NCBI GenBank assembly: GCA_036822015.1
Contig: DAISIL010000027.1
Location: forward strand, 1 to 40,061
Reading direction: 5' to 3'
Length of the DNA stretch: 40,061 nt
From: DAISIL01 sp036822015
GTDB taxonomy: Bacteria; Bacteroidota; Bacteroidia; Cytophagales; Bernardetiaceae
Shown: positions 25,145 through 32,149 of the stretch, in pieces
How the letters are laid out: every line of letters starts with the position of its first letter
Position numbering within the stretch: position 1 is the stretch's first letter
Position numbers and translations under genes: made by a program
Notes under the pieces: generated by a model
Databases searched by the model: none
Told to the model about the DNA's origin: nothing
Seen by the model: the letters and a program-made list of their open reading frames with translations, nothing else

Positions 25145-25520
25145 GTGCCGTTGCCCGCGCTGTCGGGAGGGCGAAATTTTTGAAGCTAAGTTGCTTTCGT
25201 GGCGTTTTATGGCCACGCACGCGCACTGCCCCAGCTGTGGCTTGCGCTATGAGGTCGAACCTGGCTTTTTTTGGGGGGCGATGTACATCAGCTACGCCAT
25301 TTCGATTGCGACGGTAGTTACGATACTGGTGGCCACGACGGTACTCTACCCAAGCCCGGGCTACCTGGATTACGTCTTGAATGTGTTTTTGGGCTTAGCC
25401 CTGCTGATGCCCTTTACGTTTCGCTACGCTAGGGTCTTGATGCTGCATGTTTTCTCGGGCATAGGCTACGAGCCTGACTGGAAAAAACGCGCCGCCAATG
25501 CCGAAACAAAAAGATCATAA
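25107..25520 (+). CDS. DUF983 family membrane protein
   Basis: A 137-residue protein starting at GTG 25107, which keeps the first zinc-ribbon pair; the first internal ATG would lose it. Two CxxC pairs, KCRCPRCREGEIF (~13-25) and HCPSCGLRYE (~41-50), form a likely zinc ribbon. The signature EPGFFWGAMYISYA follows, and two membrane segments (~58-78 and ~86-104). These are DUF983 hallmarks; function is unknown. It overlaps the CxxC membrane gene by 38 bases in another frame, and the next gene starts 38 bases after its stop, so the cluster is probably one operon. Confidence 0.88.
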   Translation: MQPNNSKWKSIVKCRCPRCREGEIFEAKLLSWRFMATHAHCPSCGLRYEVEPGFFWGAMYISYAISIATVVTILVATTVLYPSPGYLDYVLNVFLGLALLMPFTFRYARVLMLHVFSGIGYEPDWKKRAANAETKRS

Positions 25521-25558
25521 AGTTGGGAAATCGTGTTTTTTTTTGCTTTTTTGCTCGA

Positions 25559-26404
25559 ATGAAACAAATGCTGTTTTGTTGGATGCTTTGCTTGTGGGGT
25601 TTCTCGCTTTTGGGGCAGGAGTTTGTCTTCTTGCCACCAGCGGCGGTAGGTGGGCAGGACGAGTTGAGTGTCCAGCGGCAAGACTTGTCCCAGAGCGATA
25701 CGCAGGTAGAGCGTCCAGCGTATGCCCCGTATCGCCGCAAAAAAAAATTTCCTCACGGACGTATCCTCCTGACCTCTATGGGTGAGGATATGAGTTATCG
25801 TTTGCGCCTAACAGAGCTACATGCGATCCCCGTTTCCTACGACTCCTACGACAAACTCTACACCGGCTACCAAACGCTCGAAGCCCTCAAAGGCGACTCG
25901 ATCCGGCTTTGGATACACTACTCCCATGGCAGCACCAAACGCATCTACGGGCATAACCCCCGCGAGAACAAATACTACATCGACATAGGGTTGGCGACCT
26001 CTCCCTTCGAGATCGTCGGGCATCCGGAGGCGCGTTCTTTGGTCGATCTCAAAAAAGAAATGGACTATTACAAGTCGATTAAGTTCAGCCACGATGCCAT
26101 CATTTACCTCGGGGCTTGTTGGGTCGCCCAGAAGGCGCGGGATGAAAGTGTATTTGCCCAAGAGCTAGCCCGCACCACAGGCGTACCCGTCATTGCGGGA
26201 AGCGAACGCACCGAACCCCTCGAGGAAACCATCGAAGAACTGACCTACTCCAACCGCATTTTCTTTTACAAGTTCATGCCCGATGGCACGAGCCATATCC
26301 TGGGCGAGTACTTCTGCTTGTCGGATTTGATCCAGACCTACAAACAACGCATTCAGGCAGACAAAGCCGCTGCCACCAAAGATCACCAAAACCAAAATCC
26401 ATGA
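25559..26404 (+). CDS. Secreted caspase-like (clan CD-type) protein
   Basis: A 281-residue protein from the ATG at 25559 (MKQMLFCWML), with a signal peptide (~1-20, ending LLGQ); a TTG at 25523 would blunt it. After a basic linker (YRRKKKFPHG) comes an alpha/beta fold: RLWIHYSHGS (His123) and AIIYLGACW (Cys187), then FAQELARTTGVPVIAGSERT (~199-218). A strand ending in HG, a strand ending in AC, and a helix-strand reading LAxxxGxPVIA is the layout of caspase/clostripain-type folds and of related domains in polymorphic toxins. The catalytic role is inference; a dead relative is possible. Its stop overlaps the M42 aminopeptidase start as ATGA (26401-26404). Confidence 0.65.
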   Translation: MKQMLFCWMLCLWGFSLLGQEFVFLPPAAVGGQDELSVQRQDLSQSDTQVERPAYAPYRRKKKFPHGRILLTSMGEDMSYRLRLTELHAIPVSYDSYDKLYTGYQTLEALKGDSIRLWIHYSHGSTKRIYGHNPRENKYYIDIGLATSPFEIVGHPEARSLVDLKKEMDYYKSIKFSHDAIIYLGACWVAQKARDESVFAQELARTTGVPVIAGSERTEPLEETIEELTYSNRIFFYKFMPDGTSHILGEYFCLSDLIQTYKQRIQADKAAATKDHQNQNP

Positions 26405-27471
26405 ACGAAAAAAGCCGCGATTTTTTGTATCGCTACCTCAACAATACCTCTCCCGTTGGTTTTGAAGCCCAGGGACAACGCATCTGGCTCGACTATCTGG
26501 CTCCCTACATCCACGATACGATAACGGATGATTACGGCACGGCCGTAGCCGTCATCAATCCGGGCAAAGACTACAAAGTTGTGTTGGAGGCCCACGCCGA
26601 CGAAATCTCCTGGTGGGTGCATCACATCACCGAAGAAGGGTACATTTATCTGCTCCGCAATGGTGGCTCCGATGCCTTGATTGCCCCCTCCATGCGGGCC
26701 AACATCCACACCGACAACGGATTGGTTAAGGCCGTCTTTGGTTGGCCGGCTATCCACGTCCGCGACCGCCAGAAGGACAAAATGCCCACCATCGAAAACA
26801 TTTTCCTCGATTGTGGCTGCCACAGCAAAGCCGAAGTGGAGGAACTTGGCGTGCATATCGGATGTGTCGTTACGTTTGCTGATGAACTGATGGAACTCAA
26901 CAAAGATTTCATCACCGGACGCGCCCTCGATAACCGCATGGGCGGATTTATGATCGCCGAGGTAGCCCGACTGCTCCACGAAAACAACATCGAACTTGAC
27001 TATACCCTCTATATCGTCAATTCGGTACAAGAAGAGATCGGCCTGCGCGGGGCGCAAATGATTGCCGAGCGGCTACAGCCCAACCTGGCCCTGATTACGG
27101 ACGTAACCCACGACACGCATTCGCCGATGTACAACAAAGTCAAGCAAGGCGACATCAAGTGCGGCCGTGGCCCCGTCTTGAGCTATGCCCCCGCCATACA
27201 GAACAACGTCTTGCGTTTCTTGATTGAGCAGGCGAAGGCAAACAATATTCCCTTCCAGCGGCACGCCAGCGAGCGCAGCACCGGCACCGATACGGATTCC
27301 TTCGCGTACTCCAATGCCGGGGTTCCTTCGGCTTTGGTATCCTTGCCCCTCAAGTACATGCACACAACCGTAGAGACGGTGCATAAGGAGGACGTTCAAC
27401 AGGTGATCCAGCTCATGTATCACTTCATCAAGAACGTCAAAGCTGGGCAGAGTTTCTCGTACTTCCAATAA
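26401..27471 (+). CDS. M42-family zinc aminopeptidase (glutamyl aminopeptidase/endoglucanase-M type)
   Basis: A 356-residue cytosolic metallo-aminopeptidase with no signal peptide. The two-zinc site is readable: LEAHADEIS (His, ~64), TGRALDNRMGG (Asp, ~181), VQEEIGLRGAQ (catalytic and metal Glu, ~213-214), LITDVTHDTH (Asp, ~237) and KYMHTTVETVHKED (His, ~320). Length and the STGTDTDSF loop before the last ligand are typical for M42, whose members form dodecameric (TET-type) particles trimming peptides. Its start overlaps the stop of the caspase-like gene, so the two proteins are made from one message, though one is exported and the other is not. A long hairpin follows. Confidence 0.92.
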   Translation: MNEKSRDFLYRYLNNTSPVGFEAQGQRIWLDYLAPYIHDTITDDYGTAVAVINPGKDYKVVLEAHADEISWWVHHITEEGYIYLLRNGGSDALIAPSMRANIHTDNGLVKAVFGWPAIHVRDRQKDKMPTIENIFLDCGCHSKAEVEELGVHIGCVVTFADELMELNKDFITGRALDNRMGGFMIAEVARLLHENNIELDYTLYIVNSVQEEIGLRGAQMIAERLQPNLALITDVTHDTHSPMYNKVKQGDIKCGRGPVLSYAPAIQNNVLRFLIEQAKANNIPFQRHASERSTGTDTDSFAYSNAGVPSALVSLPLKYMHTTVETVHKEDVQQVIQLMYHFIKNVKAGQSFSYFQ

Positions 27472-27482
27472 GCACGATCCAG

Positions 27483-27521
27483 AAGAACTAGCCTTTCTTC
27501 GATGAAGGGAGGCTAGTTCTT
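27483..27521. terminator. Long hairpin between convergent genes
   Basis: Bases 27483-27500 pair with 27504-27521 as an 18-base stem (two G:T pairs) around a 3-base loop. It lies between the M42 gene (stop 27471) and the OmpA gene, whose TAA (27520-27522) is partly inside it. There is no good T-run on either side, so it may be a Rho-independent terminator of weak form or an RNA-end stabiliser. Confidence 0.5.
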
Positions 27522-29472
27522 ACAAAATCTTGAACTCAATGCGTCGGTTTTTGGCTCTGTTTTCGGGGCTGTCGTTGGGAAGCAGCGGAGCGGTTTCGCC
27601 GTAGCCCTGGACCTGAATGCGCTCTGGGGCAATGCCCCGCTCGTACAAGAAATCGCGGACAGCGTTGGCGCGTTTTTCGGACAAGACTTGATTGGCCGAA
27701 GGGCTACCTACGTTATCGGTATGTCCGCCTACTTCGATGCTTAGCTCGGGATTGTTTTGCAAGAACTCCACCAACAGTTTGAGTTCGGTGCGGGAGGATT
27801 GCTCAATTTCCCAACGGGCAGTTTCAAAAAAGATATTTTTTAGGATCGTCTTGGCTCCGCTCAAAATCGGATCCAGAAAGACATCCAACACCACATCGGT
27901 ATCCTGGCTGGCATCGAACCCTACACTTTTGAAGAGATAACCCTCCCGATTGACATGCAGTGCATACGCGCTTCCTTCGTTGCGGGTGATGAGGTACCTG
28001 CCTGTGGTGGCATCGGAGCGGACGGCATTTTGGATTCGCTCCGTTTGGAGATCGTATAAAGCTACGGATGCTTCGATGGGCTGGCGGGTTTGGGCATCGT
28101 AGATGGTGCCACGCACGTAGCGGCTGGGCGTTTGTACCCGTATGGCTTCCGGTAGATCGAAGCGGTGCAGGATGCTGGATGTGATGCGCCCACCCTCAAT
28201 TTTTTCGTCTGAGTAGTAAGCCGTTTTTCCGTCAGGGATGACAAACAAACCCACCTGGTTGCGGTGGTTGTTGATGGGATAGCCGAGGTTTTGTGGCTTT
28301 TGCCACTGTTGGTTTTCTTGAAGTTCAGTCTTGAAAATATCCAGGGCCCCGTAGCCCAGGTGTCCGTCGGAGGAAAAGAAAAGGGTCTTTCGGTTGGCGT
28401 GCAGGAAGGGGGCTACCTCATCACCGGCTGTGTTGATGGTCGGGCCGAGATTTTGGGGGAGGCTCCAGGTGTCGTCGGCTTGGCGTTGGCTAACCCAGAT
28501 GTCATTTTGTCCTTGCCCTCCGGGGCGATCAGAGACGAAATAGAGCGTCTGTCCGTCGGCCGAGAGTGCCGGCTGGGATTCCCAGTGCTTGGTGTTGATG
28601 GGGCTGCCGAGGCTTTGTGGGCTTGTCCATCGGGTGCCTTGGCGGCGCGTGATGAAAAGATCACAGCGGTTGCCGTTGGGTACGCGGTTATCGCGATTGC
28701 CCTCACAGATCGTAAAAACCATTGCCTGTCCATCCGCAGAAATGGAGCAAGTGCCTTCGTTGAAGGGCGAGCTGATGGCCGCGATCACGGTTGGTGCTGT
28801 CCACTCCTTCTGGTCTTCGTGATAGCGGGTGATGTAAATGTCCTCGTCGTCGCGTGGATCAGGGCTACGCCTTCCGGTGAAGATAAGCTCGGTGCCATCG
28901 CCAGTCAGGACGGGAAAATACTGCAAGCCGAGTTGGTTGAGGGGCGTAGGCAGGGGTTGGGGATCGAAGTCGAGGCGGTTTTGGATGCCCTCCTGGGCGT
29001 ATTGGCAGGAGGCCAGGTGGCGTTTGGCGTTCTGTGTCATGTGGTTGGGGCGTTTGGCGTATGCCAAAAACTTCTCGTATTGGGCTTGTGCTTCGGCATA
29101 TTTTCCCTCGGCGTAGTCGAGTTGGGCCACCTGGTAGTACAGGACGTAGTAGCGGGCATCGCGGGGCAGAATGCGGGCCGCCTCCCGCAGGTGATAGGCC
29201 GACAAGGTGGTGTATTCGGGATGGTGGGCATCTCGGAGGATATGGTAGTTGGTGCCGAGGCTGTAGTGGGCTTCAAAGAAGTTTGGGTCAGCCTCGACGG
29301 CCTGCCTAAGGTATTGCATCCCCCGCTCAAAGTCGCGTTTTTTGATGGCTTCCTGTGCTTTTTGGTAGCTTTTGTCGGCTTTTTTGGAGCTAGTACCGCC
29401 GCCTGTGGGTACCTGGGCGGTCAGGGCAAGACTGCTGATGAACAGGAGGAGAAACAGAAAGATTTTTTTCAT
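27520..29472 (-). CDS. PorE-like OmpA protein with TPR, beta-propeller and CRD domains
   Basis: A 650-residue protein with a signal peptide (~1-19, ending ALTAQ). TPR-like helices (~30-165) include RGMQYLRQAVEADPNFFEAHY. PD40/WD40-like propeller repeats (~185-420) include QPALSADGQTLYFVSDRPGG and APFLHANRKTLFFSSDGHLG. A carboxypeptidase-regulatory-like domain (~425-510, YVRGTIYDAQTRQPIEA) is followed by an OmpA peptidoglycan-binding domain (~530-650) with GGHTDNVGS, LSEKRANAVRDFLYERGI and NRRIEFKIL. This order is that of PorE, the peptidoglycan-linked subunit of the T9SS core. Many Bacteroidota have several paralogues of this architecture, so PorE identity is likely but not certain. It follows the FGE-fold gene by 27 bases on the same strand. 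Confidence 0.85.
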   Translation of the reverse strand: MKKIFLFLLLFISSLALTAQVPTGGGTSSKKADKSYQKAQEAIKKRDFERGMQYLRQAVEADPNFFEAHYSLGTNYHILRDAHHPEYTTLSAYHLREAARILPRDARYYVLYYQVAQLDYAEGKYAEAQAQYEKFLAYAKRPNHMTQNAKRHLASCQYAQEGIQNRLDFDPQPLPTPLNQLGLQYFPVLTGDGTELIFTGRRSPDPRDDEDIYITRYHEDQKEWTAPTVIAAISSPFNEGTCSISADGQAMVFTICEGNRDNRVPNGNRCDLFITRRQGTRWTSPQSLGSPINTKHWESQPALSADGQTLYFVSDRPGGQGQNDIWVSQRQADDTWSLPQNLGPTINTAGDEVAPFLHANRKTLFFSSDGHLGYGALDIFKTELQENQQWQKPQNLGYPINNHRNQVGLFVIPDGKTAYYSDEKIEGGRITSSILHRFDLPEAIRVQTPSRYVRGTIYDAQTRQPIEASVALYDLQTERIQNAVRSDATTGRYLITRNEGSAYALHVNREGYLFKSVGFDASQDTDVVLDVFLDPILSGAKTILKNIFFETARWEIEQSSRTELKLLVEFLQNNPELSIEVGGHTDNVGSPSANQVLSEKRANAVRDFLYERGIAPERIQVQGYGETAPLLPNDSPENRAKNRRIEFKIL

Positions 29473-29499
29473 GGTCAGGGGTAATAAATTTCGAGAAAC

Positions 29500-30300
29500 T
29501 TATTCTTTGGGGGCATCCATGGCAACGCGGAATCCGGTCAGGAGGTCTTTGTGGGACTCACTGGCGTAGTGCCGGTTGGCGGATCGTAGGTTTTCGGCTT
29601 GATCGAACCAACTACCTCCCCTCAGGACGCGGTTGATGCCCGTTTCGGGGCCTTTGGGGTTCGGGATGGTATCGTTGGGGCGGAGCTTGCGTCGTCCGGT
29701 GCTTTCTTCTTGTACGTCGCCTTTTTGTTCGATTTTGTAGCGGCCGTAGTAGTCAGCGCACCATTCCCAGACATTTCCGCTCATATCGTGGATGCCAATT
29801 TCGTTGGCCTGCCGTAGCCCTACGGGCTGCACGCGGTTGAGGGCATTTTGGAAATACCAGCCCACTAGCCCGGCCAGGTTCCCCCCCGAAAAGCGATAGT
29901 CGCGGCTTTGGTTGCCTCCTCGGGCGGCAAACTCCCATTCGGCTTCGGTGGGTAGGCGTTTGCCGGCCCAGGCTGCATAGTTGTTGGCATCGGCATAGGT
30001 TACATTGACGATAGGCAGGTTGTCTTTCCATCCCCAGGATGGCTCGGGCGGCATATCGGTTCCGGTGGCTTTGCAGTATTGGCGATATTCCTTGACCGTA
30101 ACCTCGCATTTGCCGATGTAAAAATCGTCCAGGCGTACCTCTCGGATGGGCTGCTCATCCGGAAAAGCCATGCTGCCCATCCTGAACTCGCCCCCCTTGA
30201 CCAGGATCATCTCTCCTTCGTCGGTAGGATGGATTTGCCCAAAGGCAAACAAAAAAAATAATCCCATACCGGCAAGTGCCATTAAGCAAAACTTCTTCAT
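29500..30300 (-). CDS. Formylglycine-generating-enzyme-fold protein lacking the catalytic cysteine
   Basis: A 266-residue protein from the ATG at 30300, with an N-terminal signal or anchor (~1-22, LMALAGMGLFFLFAFGQ). The SUMF1/FGE-sulfatase fold is clear: MILVKGGEFRMGS (~31-43), KCEVTVKEYRQY, RLPTEAEWEFAARGG (~115-129), MSGNVWEWCADYY (~173-185) and RVLRGGSW (~224-231). Active FGE has a Cys two residues after the GSW/GSY turn; here the stretch runs WFDQAENLRSANRH with no Cys, so formylglycine formation is unlikely. Relatives without it include GldJ and GldK of the gliding/T9SS machinery, but no lipobox cysteine is seen, so this is not a plain GldK. The PorE-like gene follows 27 bases later, suggesting joint work in the envelope. 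Confidence 0.82.
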   Translation of the reverse strand: MKKFCLMALAGMGLFFLFAFGQIHPTDEGEMILVKGGEFRMGSMAFPDEQPIREVRLDDFYIGKCEVTVKEYRQYCKATGTDMPPEPSWGWKDNLPIVNVTYADANNYAAWAGKRLPTEAEWEFAARGGNQSRDYRFSGGNLAGLVGWYFQNALNRVQPVGLRQANEIGIHDMSGNVWEWCADYYGRYKIEQKGDVQEESTGRRKLRPNDTIPNPKGPETGINRVLRGGSWFDQAENLRSANRHYASESHKDLLTGFRVAMDAPKE

Positions 30301-30391
30301 CGTATTTTGTTTTAGTCGCTCTAAAATTTTATGCAAAAACGTTTCCAGAAAATTACGCTTTTGTCCATGCCCATCCTGTATCCCTGGACGG

Positions 30392-30412
30392 AAAACGCAT
30401 TTTTTGCGTTTT
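30392..30412. repeat. Perfect palindrome overlapping the -33 region of the comA-like promoter
   Basis: AAAACGCA (30392-30399) and TGCGTTTT (30405-30412) form a perfect 8-base inverted repeat around five T. It lies in the 160-base region between two divergent starts (30300 and 30461), and its right arm contains the TTG proposed as -33. It could be an operator or an RNA hairpin for the minus-strand leader. Confidence 0.35.
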
Positions 30413-30435
30413 TTCGGTTTTGATGCCTAATTTGC
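30404..30435 (+). promoter_or_regulatory. Candidate promoter of the phosphosulfolactate synthase gene
   Basis: TTG (30404-30406), 21 bases of spacer, then TAATTTGC (30428-30435), 25 bases before the ATG. This fits the Bacteroidota -33 TTG and -7 TAnnTTTG layout with one change at the last positions. The -33 lies in the right arm of a palindrome, suggesting regulation. Confidence 0.4.
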
Positions 30436-30460
30436 GTCCTCAAATCAGCATCAAACAAGC

Positions 30461-31294
30461 ATGAATTATCACCTCAAAACAGTGCCGACGCGCTCCCACA
30501 AGCCCCGTGATTATGGGCTGACGATGGTCATGGATAAAGGCTTGAGCATCCGTCAGGTAGAAGATATGATCGAATCCTCGGGCGACTACATCGACATCGT
30601 CAAGCTGGGCTGGGCTACCTCCTACGTCTATAAGCACTTATCCGAAAAACTAGCCGTCTATCGGGCAGCCGGCATCCCAACGTACTTTGGCGGAACACTC
30701 TTTGAAGCCTTCATCATCCGAGATCAGTTTGCTGATTACCAAAAAGTACTGGACAAACACCAGATGGAGTTTTGTGAGGTATCCGATGGTTCCATTGAGC
30801 TACCCCACGACAAAAAATGCCATTACATCCGGCAGCTAGCCGAGCAGGTAACCGTTCTCTCGGAGGTTGGCTCAAAGGATGCCGAAAAGATCATCCCGCC
30901 CTACCAATGGATACGCCTCATGCAGGCCGAACTCGAAGCGGGTGCCTGGAAAGTCATCGGAGAGGCCCGCGAGGGGGGCAACGTCGGGCTTTTCCGCTCT
31001 ACGGGAGAGGTGCGCTCGGGGCTTGTGCAGGAAATTTTGACCAAAATACCCGTCGAAAAAATCATCTGGGAGGCACCCCAAAAGTCCCAGCAGGTCTGGT
31101 TTATCGAACTGATCGGCCCCAACGTAAACCTGGGCAACATCCCCCCCCATGAGGTCATTCCCCTCGAAACCATCCGCCTGGGGCTGCGCGGGGATACCTT
31201 CAACTACTTTTTGCGGCTGGCCGAGCAGGGAGTTGATCTCGATACACTACGCCCGACGCTCTTTGACCACTCCAACGGTAAGGAAATTCATTGA
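30461..31294 (+). CDS. Phosphosulfolactate synthase (ComA family)
   Basis: A 277-residue protein of the ComA family, which adds sulfite to phosphoenolpyruvate to make (2R)-3-phosphosulfolactate. Family motifs are present in order: RDYGLTMVMDKGLS (~16-29), IDIVKLGWATSYV (~44-56), YFGGTLFEAF, FCEVSDGSIELP (~106-117), VIGEAREGGNVGLF (~163-176) and IELIGPNVNLGNIPP. Length is normal. In archaea the product leads to coenzyme M; in Bacillus to sulfolactate. In a bacterium of this group a link to sulfonolipids or sulfolactate export is inference, as no other sulfolactate gene is adjacent. It stands alone and is convergent with pyrH, the stops 10 bases apart. Confidence 0.85.
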   Translation: MNYHLKTVPTRSHKPRDYGLTMVMDKGLSIRQVEDMIESSGDYIDIVKLGWATSYVYKHLSEKLAVYRAAGIPTYFGGTLFEAFIIRDQFADYQKVLDKHQMEFCEVSDGSIELPHDKKCHYIRQLAEQVTVLSEVGSKDAEKIIPPYQWIRLMQAELEAGAWKVIGEAREGGNVGLFRSTGEVRSGLVQEILTKIPVEKIIWEAPQKSQQVWFIELIGPNVNLGNIPPHEVIPLETIRLGLRGDTFNYFLRLAEQGVDLDTLRPTLFDHSNGKEIH

Positions 31295-31304
31295 ACACTG
31301 GCAC

Positions 31305-32030
31305 TTAGGAGGCGATCAGCGTCCCGACGCTTTGGTCATGGAGGACTTTGAGGAGGTTGCCGGGTTTGTTCATATCGAAGACGATGATGGGCAGGTTGTT
31401 TTCCTGGCAAAGCGTGAAAGCCGTCATGTCCATTACGTTAAGCCCTCGGGAGAAGACCTCTTCAAAGGAGAGATTGGTGAAGCGGGTAGCGGAGGGGTCT
31501 TTTTCGGGGTCAGCGGAATAGACCCCGTCCACGCGGGTTCCTTTCAGGACAATATCGGCTTTGATTTCGATGGCCCGCAGGCTAGCCGCCGAGTCGGTGG
31601 TAAAATAAGGGCCGCCTAAGCCGGCACCAAAAATTATCACTCGGCCCTTTTCGAGGTGTCGTATGGCACGCCGTCGGATGTACGGCTCGCATACTTTTTC
31701 CATGCTTAGGCTAGACATCAGCCGCGTATAAAGTCCTTTGTGTTCTAAGGCACTTTGCAGGGCCATACCGTTAATCATCGTGGCTAACATCCCCATATAG
31801 TCGCCCTGGACGCGGTCAATGCCCATCTCTTTGGCTTCGTTGCCCCTAAAAATGTTCCCTCCCCCGATCACGATTGCGATCTCGACACCGGTCTCGGCTA
31901 CCCGCTGGATTTCTTCGGCGTATTGGTTGAGACGGGTGGCATCAATACCGTATTTTTGGTCGCCCATCAGGGCTTCCCCGCTCAATTTGAGGAGGATACG
32001 CTTGTAGGGCAGGGAGGTTGCATGGCTCAT
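31305..32030 (-). CDS. pyrH: UMP kinase
   Basis: Phosphorylates UMP to UDP with ATP in pyrimidine synthesis; cytoplasmic hexamer of the amino-acid-kinase fold. I start at the ATG at 32030 (MSHATSLPYK), giving 241 residues as expected. Motifs: KRILLKLSGEAL (~10-21), VIGGGNIFRG (~55-64), ATMINGMALQSALE, FGAGLGGPYFTTDSAA (ATP/uridylate site), and KGTRVDGVYSADPEKDP (~160-176). The next gene, often frr in other bacteria, is absent here; pyrH appears monocistronic. A near-consensus promoter lies upstream. Confidence 0.96.
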   Translation of the reverse strand: MSHATSLPYKRILLKLSGEALMGDQKYGIDATRLNQYAEEIQRVAETGVEIAIVIGGGNIFRGNEAKEMGIDRVQGDYMGMLATMINGMALQSALEHKGLYTRLMSSLSMEKVCEPYIRRRAIRHLEKGRVIIFGAGLGGPYFTTDSAASLRAIEIKADIVLKGTRVDGVYSADPEKDPSATRFTNLSFEEVFSRGLNVMDMTAFTLCQENNLPIIVFDMNKPGNLLKVLHDQSVGTLIAS

Positions 32031-32058
32031 AACGAAAGATTTGTTAGGTTTGGACACA

Positions 32059-32096
32059 CAAAGATAGCAGGACTTTCCGTCTTTTTGAAGACAAAA
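32059..32096 (-). promoter_or_regulatory. Candidate pyrH promoter
   Basis: On the minus strand the -7 reads TATCTTTG (32059-32066), a perfect TAnnTTTG, 28 bases before the pyrH ATG. A TTTTG (32092-32096) stands 25 bases upstream as a -33, slightly farther than the usual 17-23. Confidence 0.45.
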
Positions 32097-32149
32097 GCGG
32101 GCTTTGTCTGTTTAAATCCACAAAACCAAACCGAATTAAACCACAAGCG

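Noticed and set aside
28264..29484. A 406-codon open frame opposite the PorE-like gene
   Set aside because: It lies fully under a gene with TPR, propeller and OmpA motifs; the translated product is low-complexity Val/Gly-rich and typical of antisense frames.
29500..30300. Active formylglycine-generating enzyme or sulfatase maturase
   Set aside because: The catalytic cysteine region after RGGSW has no Cys, and no sulfatase gene is in the window.
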